64,000 bases of DNA from JBBDSH01 sp040905045 (GTDB lineage Bacteria; Pseudomonadota; Gammaproteobacteria; Eutrophobiales; Eutrophobiaceae): contig JBBDSH010000050.1 in assembly GCA_040905045.1 (NCBI GenBank), positions 1-64,000 on the forward strand, in the 5' to 3' direction. The notes beneath the pieces are model-generated. The model worked only from the letters and a program-made list of their open reading frames with translations, was not told where the DNA came from and made no database searches. Below, one piece after another: positions 41,837-49,861 of this stretch. A program made the position numbers and the translations under genes. How positions within the stretch are numbered: the first letter of the stretch is position 1; each line of letters opens with the position of its first letter.

Positions 41837-43012
41837 TCAGTTACCCCGCTGTTTCGTGACGATGTTGACGGCCGCCTCGTAGTCCACGCCTTCGTGGGCT
41901 TCCTGGTAGGCGAGCGCCCTGTTGTGGATGTCCATCTTTTCCGGGTTGACGCTGTAGCCGGGCGGCAGGTCGTAGTCCTGCGCCACCGCCGTGTCCTGTT
42001 CCGCCGGGCTGCGCTCGGCGTAGTCCACCACCTTCGGCAGCTCCTGCAGGAAATCACGCAGGAAGGTTTTCGGTTCGCGCTTCACCGTCTCGCCGCCTTC
42101 CTTTTCGGCGAACTCGATGACGCCGTCGATGTTGGCCTCGACCGAATCCATGAACTCGATCAGACCCAGCTCCTGCTTGGGCAGAATGCGGCCGTCTTTG
42201 ACCAGGTTCTCGACGAACGATGTGATCTCGCTCTTGCGGGTGCGCGCCTTGTCGGCAGCGATGCGTTCTTCGTCTTCCTTGAGTTTCTGTTCGCGCTCGG
42301 CGAACTCCGCCTCTTTGCGCTCTTGCTCGGCTTTCTGTTCGGGTGTCAGTTCCACGGTCTTTTCCTCCGGTGTGGCTTTCGGTGTCGGCTCTGCGTACGA
42401 CGTTGACTCTTTCACCGGCTCGTAGAAATCCGAGTCGGTCATGTAATCGGGGATGATCTTGTCGGCGGTCTCCATGTCTTCCTTGGCGATCAGATATTCG
42501 CGCATGCGGCGGAACACGCCGGCGATACTGCGCGGGAGAAACGAGTCGGCGAAGGCCGACTCGCTGAATTCAACTTCGATGCATTGATCGTCGCCGGCGG
42601 CGAACGCGGCATCCTTCAGGCCCTTTACGCCGGGCGCCGCCGCGCCCAGGAAGCCCACGTGCTTGAGGTAATACACGCCGGGTTTCGGATTGCTCGGATG
42701 ATTCGGCGGGTAAAAGGAAGCGGATCGTTTCTTGAAGCGGCCGGCGTTGACCATCTCGGCGAACTGCGGCTCCACCTGGTGCGGCTCGGCCTGCAGTTTG
42801 CCGTCCGCGTATTCCAGCGCCTTGATCCAGCCGTACGCCGGTTTGTTATGTTCCGGGTGCCCGACCGTGATCGGCGCCTCGTGCAACTGCGGATCGTACG
42901 CCTCGGCGCTGGCCTGCAGGTGAGACTCGGAAAACTCCAGCGACCGGCCGGCCATGTCGGTGTGCCGGCCGGCCCGGAAGATTTCCAACAGTTTTCGCAA
43001 AGAGGCGGTCAT
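41837..43012 (-). CDS. Head maturation protease and scaffold (Mu gpI-like)
   Basis: A 391-aa protein starting at MTASLRKLLEIFRAGRHTDMAGRSLEFSESHL. The N-terminal half (SESHLQASAEAYDPQLHEAPITVGHPEHNKPAYGWIKAL) is the gpI-type protease. The C-terminal half is a charged helix (ELTPEQKAEQERKEAEFAEREQKLKEDEERIAADKARTRK), as expected of the scaffold. I prefer 43012 over the longer frame to 43162 because that extension would read through the 18-bp palindrome at 43051. It is the first gene of the leftward late operon. Confidence 0.88.
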   Translation of the reverse strand: MTASLRKLLEIFRAGRHTDMAGRSLEFSESHLQASAEAYDPQLHEAPITVGHPEHNKPAYGWIKALEYADGKLQAEPHQVEPQFAEMVNAGRFKKRSASFYPPNHPSNPKPGVYYLKHVGFLGAAAPGVKGLKDAAFAAGDDQCIEVEFSESAFADSFLPRSIAGVFRRMREYLIAKEDMETADKIIPDYMTDSDFYEPVKESTSYAEPTPKATPEEKTVELTPEQKAEQERKEAEFAEREQKLKEDEERIAADKARTRKSEITSFVENLVKDGRILPKQELGLIEFMDSVEANIDGVIEFAEKEGGETVKREPKTFLRDFLQELPKVVDYAERSPAEQDTAVAQDYDLPPGYSVNPEKMDIHNRALAYQEAHEGVDYEAAVNIVTKQRGN

Positions 43013-43050
43013 GAGGCTGGCAGTCTGCGCCAGCGATCCTGGGAAAATAA

Positions 43051-43068
43051 GGGTGACGCGCGTCACCC
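43051..43068 (-). promoter_or_regulatory. 18-bp palindrome before the leftward late operon
   Basis: GGGTGACGCGCGTCACCC, a perfect palindrome 38 bases upstream of the protease start. An identical copy precedes the rightward lysis operon at 55557-55574, and both are followed by T-rich sequence, TTTTCCC, and ATCG(C)TGGCGC in the direction of transcription. The best guess is a late activator site. A 7-bp stem with a GCGC loop and a following T-rich run also allows a terminator reading. Confidence 0.75.
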
Positions 43069-43127
43069 ATAAAGCCTGCCGCGTGGCAGGGCCAGGAAGC
43101 GGCAGGATCAGCAGCAGATGGAAGAAA

Positions 43128-43151
43128 ATAAAAAGCCCGCCGGATGGCGGG
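43128..43151 (-). terminator. Terminator upstream of the leftward late operon
   Basis: On the minus strand, GCCCGCC ATCC GGCGGGC is followed by TTTTTATTTT. It should stop transcripts from the outer-membrane protein gene before they enter the late operon. Confidence 0.85.
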
Positions 43152-43351
43152 CTTGGGATCAAGGGTAACTTCTGGACGTGATTAAGTTAGCACGGTCATG
43201 CGTGGCGCTCAATCATTCCGTCGGGGTGCCCTATATAATGTCATGGCCCGTCCGCCGACCCGGATCGGGGCTGTCTCCGGATCGGCGTCCGATCCGGGCT
43301 TCAAAAATCGCCGGATCGCCATTTAATTTTCCGCGTGTGTTTTTAACTTTT

Positions 43352-43375
43352 TCCGGGGCTAGCCCTGTAGCCCCG
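43352..43375. other. Hairpin beyond the outer-membrane protein gene
   Basis: CCGGGGCT and AGCCCCGG form an 8-bp stem with an 8-base loop, 39 bases past the stop of the outer-membrane protein gene. There is no adjacent T run in that direction. The rest of 43163-43413 shows only further CGGATC inverted repeats. Confidence 0.4.
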
Positions 43376-43413
43376 GATCGCACACAGCGAATCTGAGGCG
43401 GCGAGGGGGCGGA

Positions 43414-44052
43414 TCAGAACTCGAACCGCACGCCGGCGGTAAAGTTATGACTGGCGAACGTGCTGGTGGTGGTGTCGAATTCCGGATCGCTGCTGGAGAT
43501 ATAACGATAGCGCAGCTCCAGCGTGACCTGTTCCGACACCATGTAACCGATACCGGCGCCGGCGTTCCAGGCAAAGTTCGTGTCCTTGTTGCTGAAGTCG
43601 AGCGGCACGCCCTGCAGGGCGCCATCCGCCTTGATGCGCGCGAAGCCTACACCGGCGCCGACGAACGGCCGGATATTATTGCCGAGATCGAAATCGTAAT
43701 ACGCGTTCACGAATCCCATCAGCGCAGTGACGTCGCCGGACAATCCGATAGTAGCCGGATCCACGTTCAGTCCCTGCACGTTAATGTTATCGAGATCGTT
43801 CTTCATGTAACTGAACTCGACTTCAGAACGGTACTGATCGCTGCGCAGACCCAGCACGCCGGACGCGGTCAGCCCTTCATCAAAACCGAGATCCACCTGC
43901 ACACCGGGCACCGTACTGTCGGTGATCTCCGAGTCTTCCATCATCGCCACGCCGCCGTGCGCGCCGGCATAAATGTCGTAGGCGTGTAGTTGGAAACTTG
44001 ATATTAACAAGCAGCCCGCAACCCAAAACCTCGTATGGTTTTTCTTATTCAT
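43414..44052 (-). CDS. Outer-membrane beta-barrel protein (prophage moron)
   Basis: A 212-aa protein with a signal peptide (FWVAGCLLISSFQLHA, cleavage near 24) and alternating beta strands ending in Phe (HNFTAGVRFEF), typical of OmpW/Ail-like eight-stranded barrels. FVGAGVGFARIKADG and LELRYRYISSSDPEF are barrel-type strands. It sits between the repressor and the late operon with its own terminator, so it may be expressed in the lysogen and change the host surface. A role in excluding other phages or in adhesion is conjecture. Confidence 0.82.
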   Translation of the reverse strand: MNKKNHTRFWVAGCLLISSFQLHAYDIYAGAHGGVAMMEDSEITDSTVPGVQVDLGFDEGLTASGVLGLRSDQYRSEVEFSYMKNDLDNINVQGLNVDPATIGLSGDVTALMGFVNAYYDFDLGNNIRPFVGAGVGFARIKADGALQGVPLDFSNKDTNFAWNAGAGIGYMVSEQVTLELRYRYISSSDPEFDTTTSTFASHNFTAGVRFEF

Positions 44053-44091
44053 CTCTATCTCCTTTTGTCAAAAAAAATGTATCCATATCAA

Positions 44092-44457
44092 CTATCCCGC
44101 TTTTTTATTTTTGTCTTCTGGTACGAACGCAGTAATGATCTTCTTCACGCGGTCACGATCTTCCGGGGCGAGCCCCCGATAAAGATCGAGGACCGCCTGC
44201 TCCTCCTTGTCAGGTATTTCTGACCGTCCATCTTCGGCCGGCTTATCTGCAACGTAACCGGCTCGATCGCCAGTCAGGATATAGTGCACGTCCGCGCCCA
44301 GTCGGGCAAATGCGATCAAGGCCTCGCCGCCTGGGGTACGTTTGTCCCCTTCATATTTCTTCAGCGTCTCCAGCGGAAGCTTCAATTCCGTCGAAAATTG
44401 GCGCTGCGAGAGTCCCATTTTTTGACGTAACTCTCTGATTCTATTTCCAATTGTCAT
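44092..44457 (-). CDS. Prophage repressor (XRE-type helix-turn-helix)
   Basis: A 121-aa protein starting at MTIGNRIRELRQKMGLSQRQFSTELKLPLETLKKYEGDKRTP, a complete XRE helix-turn-helix. A short acidic/helical C-terminus follows. It lacks an S24 peptidase domain, so SOS-linked self-cleavage is not expected. I choose Met at 44457 because the longer frame (to 44514) reads through the operator. It diverges from the ner-like gene across the operator/promoter at 44486-44514, the position of the Mu c repressor. Confidence 0.85.
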   Translation of the reverse strand: MTIGNRIRELRQKMGLSQRQFSTELKLPLETLKKYEGDKRTPGGEALIAFARLGADVHYILTGDRAGYVADKPAEDGRSEIPDKEEQAVLDLYRGLAPEDRDRVKKIITAFVPEDKNKKAG

Positions 44458-44485
44458 AGATACACATCTGTAAGCGGGGTCAGGC

Positions 44486-44514
44486 TTGACTGGTGCCCAA
44501 TTGGGCACTATCAT
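44486..44514 (+). promoter_or_regulatory. Early promoter with operator in the spacer
   Basis: TTGACT (44486-44491) and TATCAT (44509-44514) are 17 bp apart. The spacer is filled by the perfect palindrome GTGCCCAATTGGGCAC (44493-44508). Repressor bound there would exclude RNA polymerase from the promoter of the transposition genes. Confidence 0.85.
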
Positions 44515-44550
44515 CCGTTTAAGTTAATTTTTTATCTGAGTATAGACGAA

Positions 44551-44760
44551 GTGCATCCAGCGGACATTAAAGCGGCACTGAAAAAGAACGGGAAAAGCCA
44601 ATCTGTGCTGGCAAAGGAACTCGGCGTATCTCCAGCCGCGGTGCATCTCGTCATTGAAGGTCGCACGCACAGCAAGCGCGTCGCGAAAGCCATATCGCAA
44701 ATTACGGGTTATTCAATCGATGAGTTGTGGCCGGAACAATATGAGGAGAAGGCCGCATGA
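44551..44760 (+). CDS. ner: Ner-like DNA-binding protein
   Basis: A 69-aa protein (IKAALKKNGKSQSVLAKELGVSPAAVHLVIEGRTHSKRVAKAISQITGYSIDELWPEQY) of the Ner/Nlp helix-turn-helix family, read from GTG. In Mu, Ner turns down early and repressor transcription during the lytic cycle. It is the first gene rightward from the operator. Confidence 0.88.
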   Translation: MHPADIKAALKKNGKSQSVLAKELGVSPAAVHLVIEGRTHSKRVAKAISQITGYSIDELWPEQYEEKAA

Positions 44761-45593
44761 ATATCCGGCTTTCTATGAGTGACTGGCTGTCTAGGAAGCT
44801 GATATCGATGGCGCAGCTACTCAGTTCGGAGGGCCGGAAAATCCCCTCTGCAATCGAGCAGAAGAGCAGTTCGCGGCAGCCACGTAATATAAGGATCGGA
44901 GACAGGCTCACGCAATATCGAAAGCTGCTGGGATACACACAAGCAGAAGCGGCCTCTGAATTCGGCGTGTCTCGACGGTCGTGGATCAGGTATGAAACGG
45001 GCACCACAAAACCTGCCAATTCCGTATTAATTCAACTCTCGCGCAACGGCTTAAATCCGGACTGGCTGTACACAGGCAAAGGAGAAGTGCTTCTTTGTCA
45101 TCCAACTCGCCAGAAATCCACCGGTGAACGCTCCCGCGCACGAAGGCTTGAACGGATGCGCCGAAGCCTGGCTAAAACATTTGACAGTGATTATTGGTTC
45201 ACCCGGAACCGCTTCATCAAGATAACCCTCTACAGCGAACTGCTGGTACGACAACAGACAACAGAAGAATTTTTGAAGGAACTCTCCGTTGCGATAGGCA
45301 GGCGAGTTGAAAACATCGGTGTCGTTATCGATGCGCTCTCCGCCAAGCCGGAATACCGATCATCGAGCGTCACCACCGCTTCAAAAATTAGAAAGTCGGT
45401 GGCGCGCATTCTCAATATCGATTTCGACGCTATCGATTACGACGCTCTCCAGAAGAAAGTCAATTTCGATTCAATCGGCGGCACGTCCAAAGAGGGCCTG
45501 GGATCGTCCACGACTGATCCAGGGCAGTCGGGCGATCCAACGCGACAGAGCCCCGGGCGTGCCGCCGTCCTTTCAACGGAGGGCGACGCATGA
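44757..45593 (+). CDS. Second XRE-type regulator, early region
   Basis: A 278-aa protein with a helix-turn-helix at about residues 47-100 (RIGDRLTQYRKLLGYTQAEAASEFGVSRRSWIRYETG). A basic segment and an undefined C-terminal region follow; the last 40 residues are low-complexity. Its ATG overlaps the ner stop. It may modulate the lysis-lysogeny switch; its target is unknown. The true start could also be Met19. Confidence 0.75.
   Translation: MNIRLSMSDWLSRKLISMAQLLSSEGRKIPSAIEQKSSSRQPRNIRIGDRLTQYRKLLGYTQAEAASEFGVSRRSWIRYETGTTKPANSVLIQLSRNGLNPDWLYTGKGEVLLCHPTRQKSTGERSRARRLERMRRSLAKTFDSDYWFTRNRFIKITLYSELLVRQQTTEEFLKELSVAIGRRVENIGVVIDALSAKPEYRSSSVTTASKIRKSVARILNIDFDAIDYDALQKKVNFDSIGGTSKEGLGSSTTDPGQSGDPTRQSPGRAAVLSTEGDA
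45553..45572 (+). repeat. 20-bp direct repeat, left copy
   Basis: CCGGGCGTGCCGCCGTCCTT is repeated exactly at 45889-45908, 336 bp away. The repeats bracket a segment that contains a small minus-strand gene. Confidence 0.85.
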
Positions 45594-45635
45594 AATTTGA
45601 CTGGTCCACGCATTATCCGCCCGAGGGCTGGGCAG

Positions 45636-45836
45636 TCAGATCGCGGTCAGGCTCTCGGCGATTGCGCCCAGTGCATCGGCTGCGCCGTCTTCTCCGATCC
45701 GTTTTAGCTGGTGCGTGGCCCCGGAAAGGTTGCTGAACAGATGATCCATTTCAAGCACACCGTCATCGCTCAGGGTTTTGACCAGGGCCGTGTAGGCGTA
45801 ATAGAGCGCCAACGCTCGTTCATTCGTGTCATGCAT
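45636..45836 (-). CDS. Small helical protein in antisense orientation
   Basis: A 66-aa protein (ERALALYYAYTALVKTLSDDGVLEMDHLFSNLSGATHQLKRIGEDGAADALGAIAESL) with a good GGGAGG ribosome-binding site 8 bases before its ATG. It runs against all surrounding early genes and lies inside a segment bounded by direct repeats. Function unknown; possibly a lysogenically expressed moron. Confidence 0.55.
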   Translation of the reverse strand: MHDTNERALALYYAYTALVKTLSDDGVLEMDHLFSNLSGATHQLKRIGEDGAADALGAIAESLTAI

Positions 45837-45888
45837 ATCGGTGGCCTCCCGGCTGGGGTTGGGTTCGTCAGCCTCTCAACTTTACCAG

Positions 45889-45908
45889 CCGGGCGTGCCG
45901 CCGTCCTT
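45889..45908 (+). repeat. 20-bp direct repeat, right copy
   Basis: Exact copy of 45553-45572, placed just before the transposase start. Confidence 0.85.
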
Positions 45909-45925
45909 ATTCACCGGAGCGGATC

Positions 45926-48103
45926 ATGAGCTGGATAACAACAAAAGAAGCCGCAAGTCTGCTCGGCGTCAATCAACGCACGGTGCAGCTCCGGGCGCGG
46001 CGGGAAGGCTGGCGCAGCCGGCCGCGTATCGGGCGCGGCGGCGGCAGGGAATACCACACCGACGATCTGCCGCTGCCGACATCCCAGCCGGACGATCGCA
46101 AAGAGTCACTGAAACAAACCACGGAACAATCCTTTTCCCTTCGCAATATCGAATCCGGCCTGCGCGACGTACAGGGTTTATCAACGTCGCAGCAACAACG
46201 ATTGAACGCCCGTTTAACCATCGTTCGAACGTGGCAGCAATACCATCGTAACAGCGGCCTGAAACAGGTCGCCTCGCAATACAAATTCGCCGAGCAGTAC
46301 AACGCCGGCGAGATCGACATCGACGCGGAGACCCGCGCCGCTTATCCCACCATCAGCCGCGCCTCCCTGGTGCGCTGGAAAACCGAACTAAAGAAACACG
46401 GCGTCGCCCGGCTCGCCGGCCAGTACGGCAACCGCAAGGGTCAATCGCTGATCGCATCGCAGCCGGAGGTTGCCGATTACCTGCGCGCTTGCCTGGGCGG
46501 TCCGCACGCGGACATCACCGCGCGCCATCTTTATCGCGGCCTGCGCGCCCGCTTCCACGCGCGCGACGATATCCGCATGCCGTCACCGCGATCGGTCGAG
46601 CGCTGGCTCGATGCCTGGCGTCGCGACAACGCCGAGCTGCACGCCAGTCTCAGTAATCCGGATCGCTGGAAAAACGAATACATGGTCGCGCACGGATCGT
46701 TGTCCGAATCCATCAGCGCACCGAATCAACTCTGGGAACTGGACGCCACGCCGGCGGACGTCATGCTGGCAGACGGCCGGCATTCATTGAGCGGCGCCAT
46801 CGATGTCGGCACGCGCCGATTCAAATTATTAGTGACACCCACACCGCGCGCCGCCGCCGTCGCCGCGCTCATGCGCTGGACGCTGCTGCACTGGGGCGTG
46901 CCGGACACCTGCAAGCTGGACAACGGCAAGGAATACGTCGGGCATTACACGATGCGCATTTTACACGCGCTGGAGATCACGCCGGATGTCTGCCCGCCGT
47001 TCCAGCCCTGGATGAAGCCGCACATCGAACGCGCCTTCCGAACCTTCTCCCACGATCTGATCGAGCTGCTGCCCAACTACATCGGCCACAACGTCGCCGA
47101 CCGCAAGGCCATCGAGGCGCGCCGCAGTTTCGCCGATCGGCTTATGAAGAAAAACGAAGTGGTAGAGATCAACATGACCGCCGCCGAGCTGCAGGCGTTC
47201 TGCGATCGCTGGTGCGAATCCATCTACGAACATCAGGCGCACGACGGCCTGCACGGCAAGACGCCGTTCCAGGTCGCCAGCGAGTGGACCGGCGAGCTGC
47301 GCCGCATCCGCGACGAACGCACTCTGGACATGCTGCTGGCCGAGGCGCCGGACAATCACGGCAAGCGCACGGTGCACAAGAAAGGCATCCGCATCAAGTG
47401 GCCGCAGCAGTCGCATCACCACTGGTACATCGCGCCGGAGCTGGCGCTGCACGTTCGCCGGCAGGTCACCGTTCTTTACGACCCGGCCGGCGACATGGGC
47501 CGCGTCTACGTGTTCGGCGACGATGGCTTCCTGTGCATCGCTGAATGCCCGGAACTCACCGGCATCGATCGCCGCGACTACGCGATGGCGGCGAAGCGCC
47601 TGCAGCGCGAGACAGTGCAGGCGCGCCGCCGCGAAATGAAAAAGGCAGCGAAGGATCTGGACGTCGGCAACATCGCCGGCGAGATCCTGGAACACGCCGA
47701 GCGCGAGCACGGCAACGTAACCCTATTCCCGCGCGCCGGGCAGGCGCACGAATCCGCATTTCTCACTGAAGCCGGCGAGGCCATCCGCGCGGCCGACGAT
47801 CACGACACGCCTGCCCAGGGCGCGCCCGTCTCCGAGGAATCCCATCAGCGCGTCGCGGCGATGCTCGCCGAAGAAGACGAACAGCCGATGGAGACGCCGG
47901 AACAACGATTCACGAAAGCACTTTCCTTACTGGACGGAACGCTGCAGGGCACGCCCGCCGATTACGAATGGCTGGCCATGTATCAAACCTCATCCGAATT
48001 CCGGGGCCGCTACCTGACGTGGCGGACTCTCGGTGCGGGCGCGGACCGGGACGACATCGATGGCGATCCCTGGCTGCGCCCGGTGCATCAGCAAACGGGG
48101 TAA
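45926..48103 (+). CDS. MuA-type DDE transposase
   Basis: A 725-aa transposase. The N-terminus has a Mu-type DNA-binding helix-turn-helix (SWITTKEAASLLGVNQRTVQLRARREGW), then end-binding domains (about 90-240). The catalytic RNase H-like core has D273 (WELDATPADV), D332 (CKLDNGKEY) and E368 (PHIERAF). The C-terminal part (about 440-725) includes a beta-barrel region and the segment that contacts MuB in Mu. It should bind the end sites at 24241-24279 and 62472-62637 and carry out strand transfer with a 5-bp stagger, as the flanking GGACG shows. Confidence 0.96.
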   Translation: MSWITTKEAASLLGVNQRTVQLRARREGWRSRPRIGRGGGREYHTDDLPLPTSQPDDRKESLKQTTEQSFSLRNIESGLRDVQGLSTSQQQRLNARLTIVRTWQQYHRNSGLKQVASQYKFAEQYNAGEIDIDAETRAAYPTISRASLVRWKTELKKHGVARLAGQYGNRKGQSLIASQPEVADYLRACLGGPHADITARHLYRGLRARFHARDDIRMPSPRSVERWLDAWRRDNAELHASLSNPDRWKNEYMVAHGSLSESISAPNQLWELDATPADVMLADGRHSLSGAIDVGTRRFKLLVTPTPRAAAVAALMRWTLLHWGVPDTCKLDNGKEYVGHYTMRILHALEITPDVCPPFQPWMKPHIERAFRTFSHDLIELLPNYIGHNVADRKAIEARRSFADRLMKKNEVVEINMTAAELQAFCDRWCESIYEHQAHDGLHGKTPFQVASEWTGELRRIRDERTLDMLLAEAPDNHGKRTVHKKGIRIKWPQQSHHHWYIAPELALHVRRQVTVLYDPAGDMGRVYVFGDDGFLCIAECPELTGIDRRDYAMAAKRLQRETVQARRREMKKAAKDLDVGNIAGEILEHAEREHGNVTLFPRAGQAHESAFLTEAGEAIRAADDHDTPAQGAPVSEESHQRVAAMLAEEDEQPMETPEQRFTKALSLLDGTLQGTPADYEWLAMYQTSSEFRGRYLTWRTLGAGADRDDIDGDPWLRPVHQQTG

Positions 48104-48129
48104 CCCAACCACTTAATGGAGGCATCGTT

Positions 48130-48918
48130 ATGAAATACAAAATCTGCCACACGAAGAATGTCGCCCGCCTCGCTGAGGCGGGCGATGCGTTGATATCGCG
48201 CCAGCCGGGGATGCCGGGCATGGGATTGCTGTCCGGTCCCACCGGCTACGGCAAGACGGTGTCCGTCGCCTGGTACGCCATCCAGTGCCGGGGCGTGTTC
48301 GTCCGCGCGATGGCGAACTGGAGTCCGAGCGCCATGCTTTCCTCAATACTGCGCGAGCTGGACGTCGAGATGAACGGCACCAACGCCGACAAAACCACGC
48401 GCATCATCGAACTGCTGGCACAACATCAACGCCCGGTGTTCATCGACGAAGCCGATTACCTGGTCCGCTCGCAAATGATGATGGAAACATTGCGCGATCT
48501 GCATGACCTTTCCAACGTGCCGGTGATCCTCGTCGGCGAGGAACACATGCATCGCAAGCTGCAGGGCTACACGCGACTGACCCGGCGCCTGGCGCAGCAC
48601 GTGGAGTTCACCGGCGCGGACATCGAGGACGCGCGGATCCTCGCCGATCAGTTGTCCGAAGTGACGATCGCCGACGACTTGTTGGGCGATCTACATTACG
48701 CCGCCTGCGCCAAGAAGCGCGGCAGCAACGAGGCCATCGGCGGCGCCTCGGCCGGATTGATCGTGGTCGGCCTCTCGCGCATCGAGCAGCTCGCGCGCAA
48801 CAAGGGGATCAAGACCGTCGCCGCGAAGGACTGGCCGCGCGGTGCGTCATTCTTCGAGGGCGCCGCGCCCATGCCCGGCCCGGCCGGCGATGTGGTCAAA
48901 CTGCGGAGCGGCAAATGA
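48130..48918 (+). CDS. MuB-type AAA+ ATPase
   Basis: A 262-aa ATPase that in Mu binds target DNA and delivers it to the transposase. Walker A is GLLSGPTGYGKTVSVAW (residues 32-48), Walker B is RPVFIDEADYL, and VILVGEEHMHRK is the sensor region. I chose the ATG at 48130, preceded by AATGGAGG; an upstream in-frame extension would overlap the transposase gene. It immediately follows the transposase gene, the Mu A-B order. Confidence 0.93.
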   Translation: MKYKICHTKNVARLAEAGDALISRQPGMPGMGLLSGPTGYGKTVSVAWYAIQCRGVFVRAMANWSPSAMLSSILRELDVEMNGTNADKTTRIIELLAQHQRPVFIDEADYLVRSQMMMETLRDLHDLSNVPVILVGEEHMHRKLQGYTRLTRRLAQHVEFTGADIEDARILADQLSEVTIADDLLGDLHYAACAKKRGSNEAIGGASAGLIVVGLSRIEQLARNKGIKTVAAKDWPRGASFFEGAAPMPGPAGDVVKLRSGK

Positions 48919-49279
48919 TCCGGCACGTCGCCCGGCAGGACACGCGCAGGACCGCACGCGATCGCATCTGGCACTCCGTGCGGATCCTGCGCCGCTTCAC
49001 CTACGCCGACGTGGCGACAGCGGCGGACGCGGGGTACGACGACGTGAAGACCTACCTCGGCACGCTGCGCCGCGTCGGCGTGATCCGGATCACGGGCCGC
49101 GCCGCCACCGGGCGGCGCGGGCCCCCTAAGCCCCCCCCCCCCCCCCCCCCCCGGGGCCGCGTACGCCGGTGATGAACCTGGTCCGCGACCTCGGCCCGCT
49201 GACACCGCGTCGTAAGCGCGGCGGCAAGGCTGTCTACGATCCCAACGCGCACGAAGTCCTGGAGGCCGACGATGGATGA
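48915..49279 (+). pseudogene. Early gene with reading frame broken at a poly-C tract
   Basis: The frame starts with ATGA overlap after MuB and reads a winged-helix-like protein (IWHSVRILRRFTYADVATAADAGYDDVKTYLGTLRRVGVIRITGR). At a run of 22 C (49131-49152) it enters P-rich nonsense and stops at 49172. In another frame the tail continues sensibly, MNLVRDLGPLTPRRKRGGKAVYDPNAHEVLEADDG, with a stop at 49279 overlapping the next gene. A tract of 20 or 23 C would restore one 120-aa protein. It may be a sequencing error, a mutation or a switchable tract. Confidence 0.8.
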
Positions 49280-49595
49280 ATGGATCAAGGTGCTCCAGCG
49301 CGAGTGCAAGCGCAGCAGCCAGAACCGCGTCGCCCAGGAGTTGGGCGTGTCGACCTCGGTCATTAACCAGTGTTTGAAAGGCACTTACAGCGGCCGTGTA
49401 AAGCGCATTCAAAGCCTGGTCGAAGGGCGCTACATGAAGGCCACCGTCGAGTGCCCGGTGATCGGCGAGCTGCCGAAGGATCGCTGCATGGATTTTCAGG
49501 CACGGCGTAACAACTTTGCCGCCACCAACCCGGTACGCGTGCAGCTGCACCAGGCCTGCCCGACGTGCCCCAACTTTCAGGGGGGAGAATCATGA
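49272..49595 (+). CDS. Early helix-turn-helix protein
   Basis: A 107-aa protein with an N-terminal helix-turn-helix (QNRVAQELGVSTSVINQCLKGTYSGRVKRIQSLVEG) and a C-terminal cysteine set (CPVIGELPKDRCMDF, CPTCPNF). Such genes are common in Mu-like early regions. It overlaps both neighbours, in a continuous early operon. Confidence 0.8.
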   Translation: MDEWIKVLQRECKRSSQNRVAQELGVSTSVINQCLKGTYSGRVKRIQSLVEGRYMKATVECPVIGELPKDRCMDFQARRNNFAATNPVRVQLHQACPTCPNFQGGES

Positions 49596-49861
49596 GAGTA
49601 CTGACACGCAATCATTCCGGCCGCACGCCGGCGGGAGAATACAGTCACCAGGTCGCGACAATGGAAGCCGCGCACATACCGATGACCTCGTATCTCTGCC
49701 CGGCCGATCGCTGCGGTTTCATCATCAAGTGCCAGCGGCCGGTGCATCAGGAATACACCGACGCGTTGACCGAATGCCCGGACTGCGGCTGCCAGCATTT
49801 CCGCCTTGTCACCCGGGACGGCCGCGTTGAAACCGAGCTGCTGTACGGAGGCATCGCATGA
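49592..49861 (+). CDS. Early zinc-ribbon-like protein
   Basis: An 89-aa protein with two cysteine pairs (LCPADRCGF and CPDCGCQHF) that could bind zinc. Its start (MRVLTRNHSG) overlaps the previous stop. Function unknown. Confidence 0.72.
   Translation: MRVLTRNHSGRTPAGEYSHQVATMEAAHIPMTSYLCPADRCGFIIKCQRPVHQEYTDALTECPDCGCQHFRLVTRDGRVETELLYGGIA

Noticed and set aside
43013..43162. Longer N-terminus of the protease/scaffold gene
   Set aside because: It would translate the 18-bp palindrome and the terminator edge. The conserved protease sequence begins at the 43012 start.
44461..44514. Upstream extension of the repressor (MIVPNWAPVKPDPAY...)
   Set aside because: It reads through the operator and the early promoter, and the XRE domain begins properly at 44457.
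45591..45737. A 48-codon frame MKFDWSTHYPPEGW... after the third HTH gene
   Set aside because: The start overlaps well, but after 14 residues it turns into Arg-rich shadow sequence opposite the minus-strand gene. It may be a broken gene start; too little to call.
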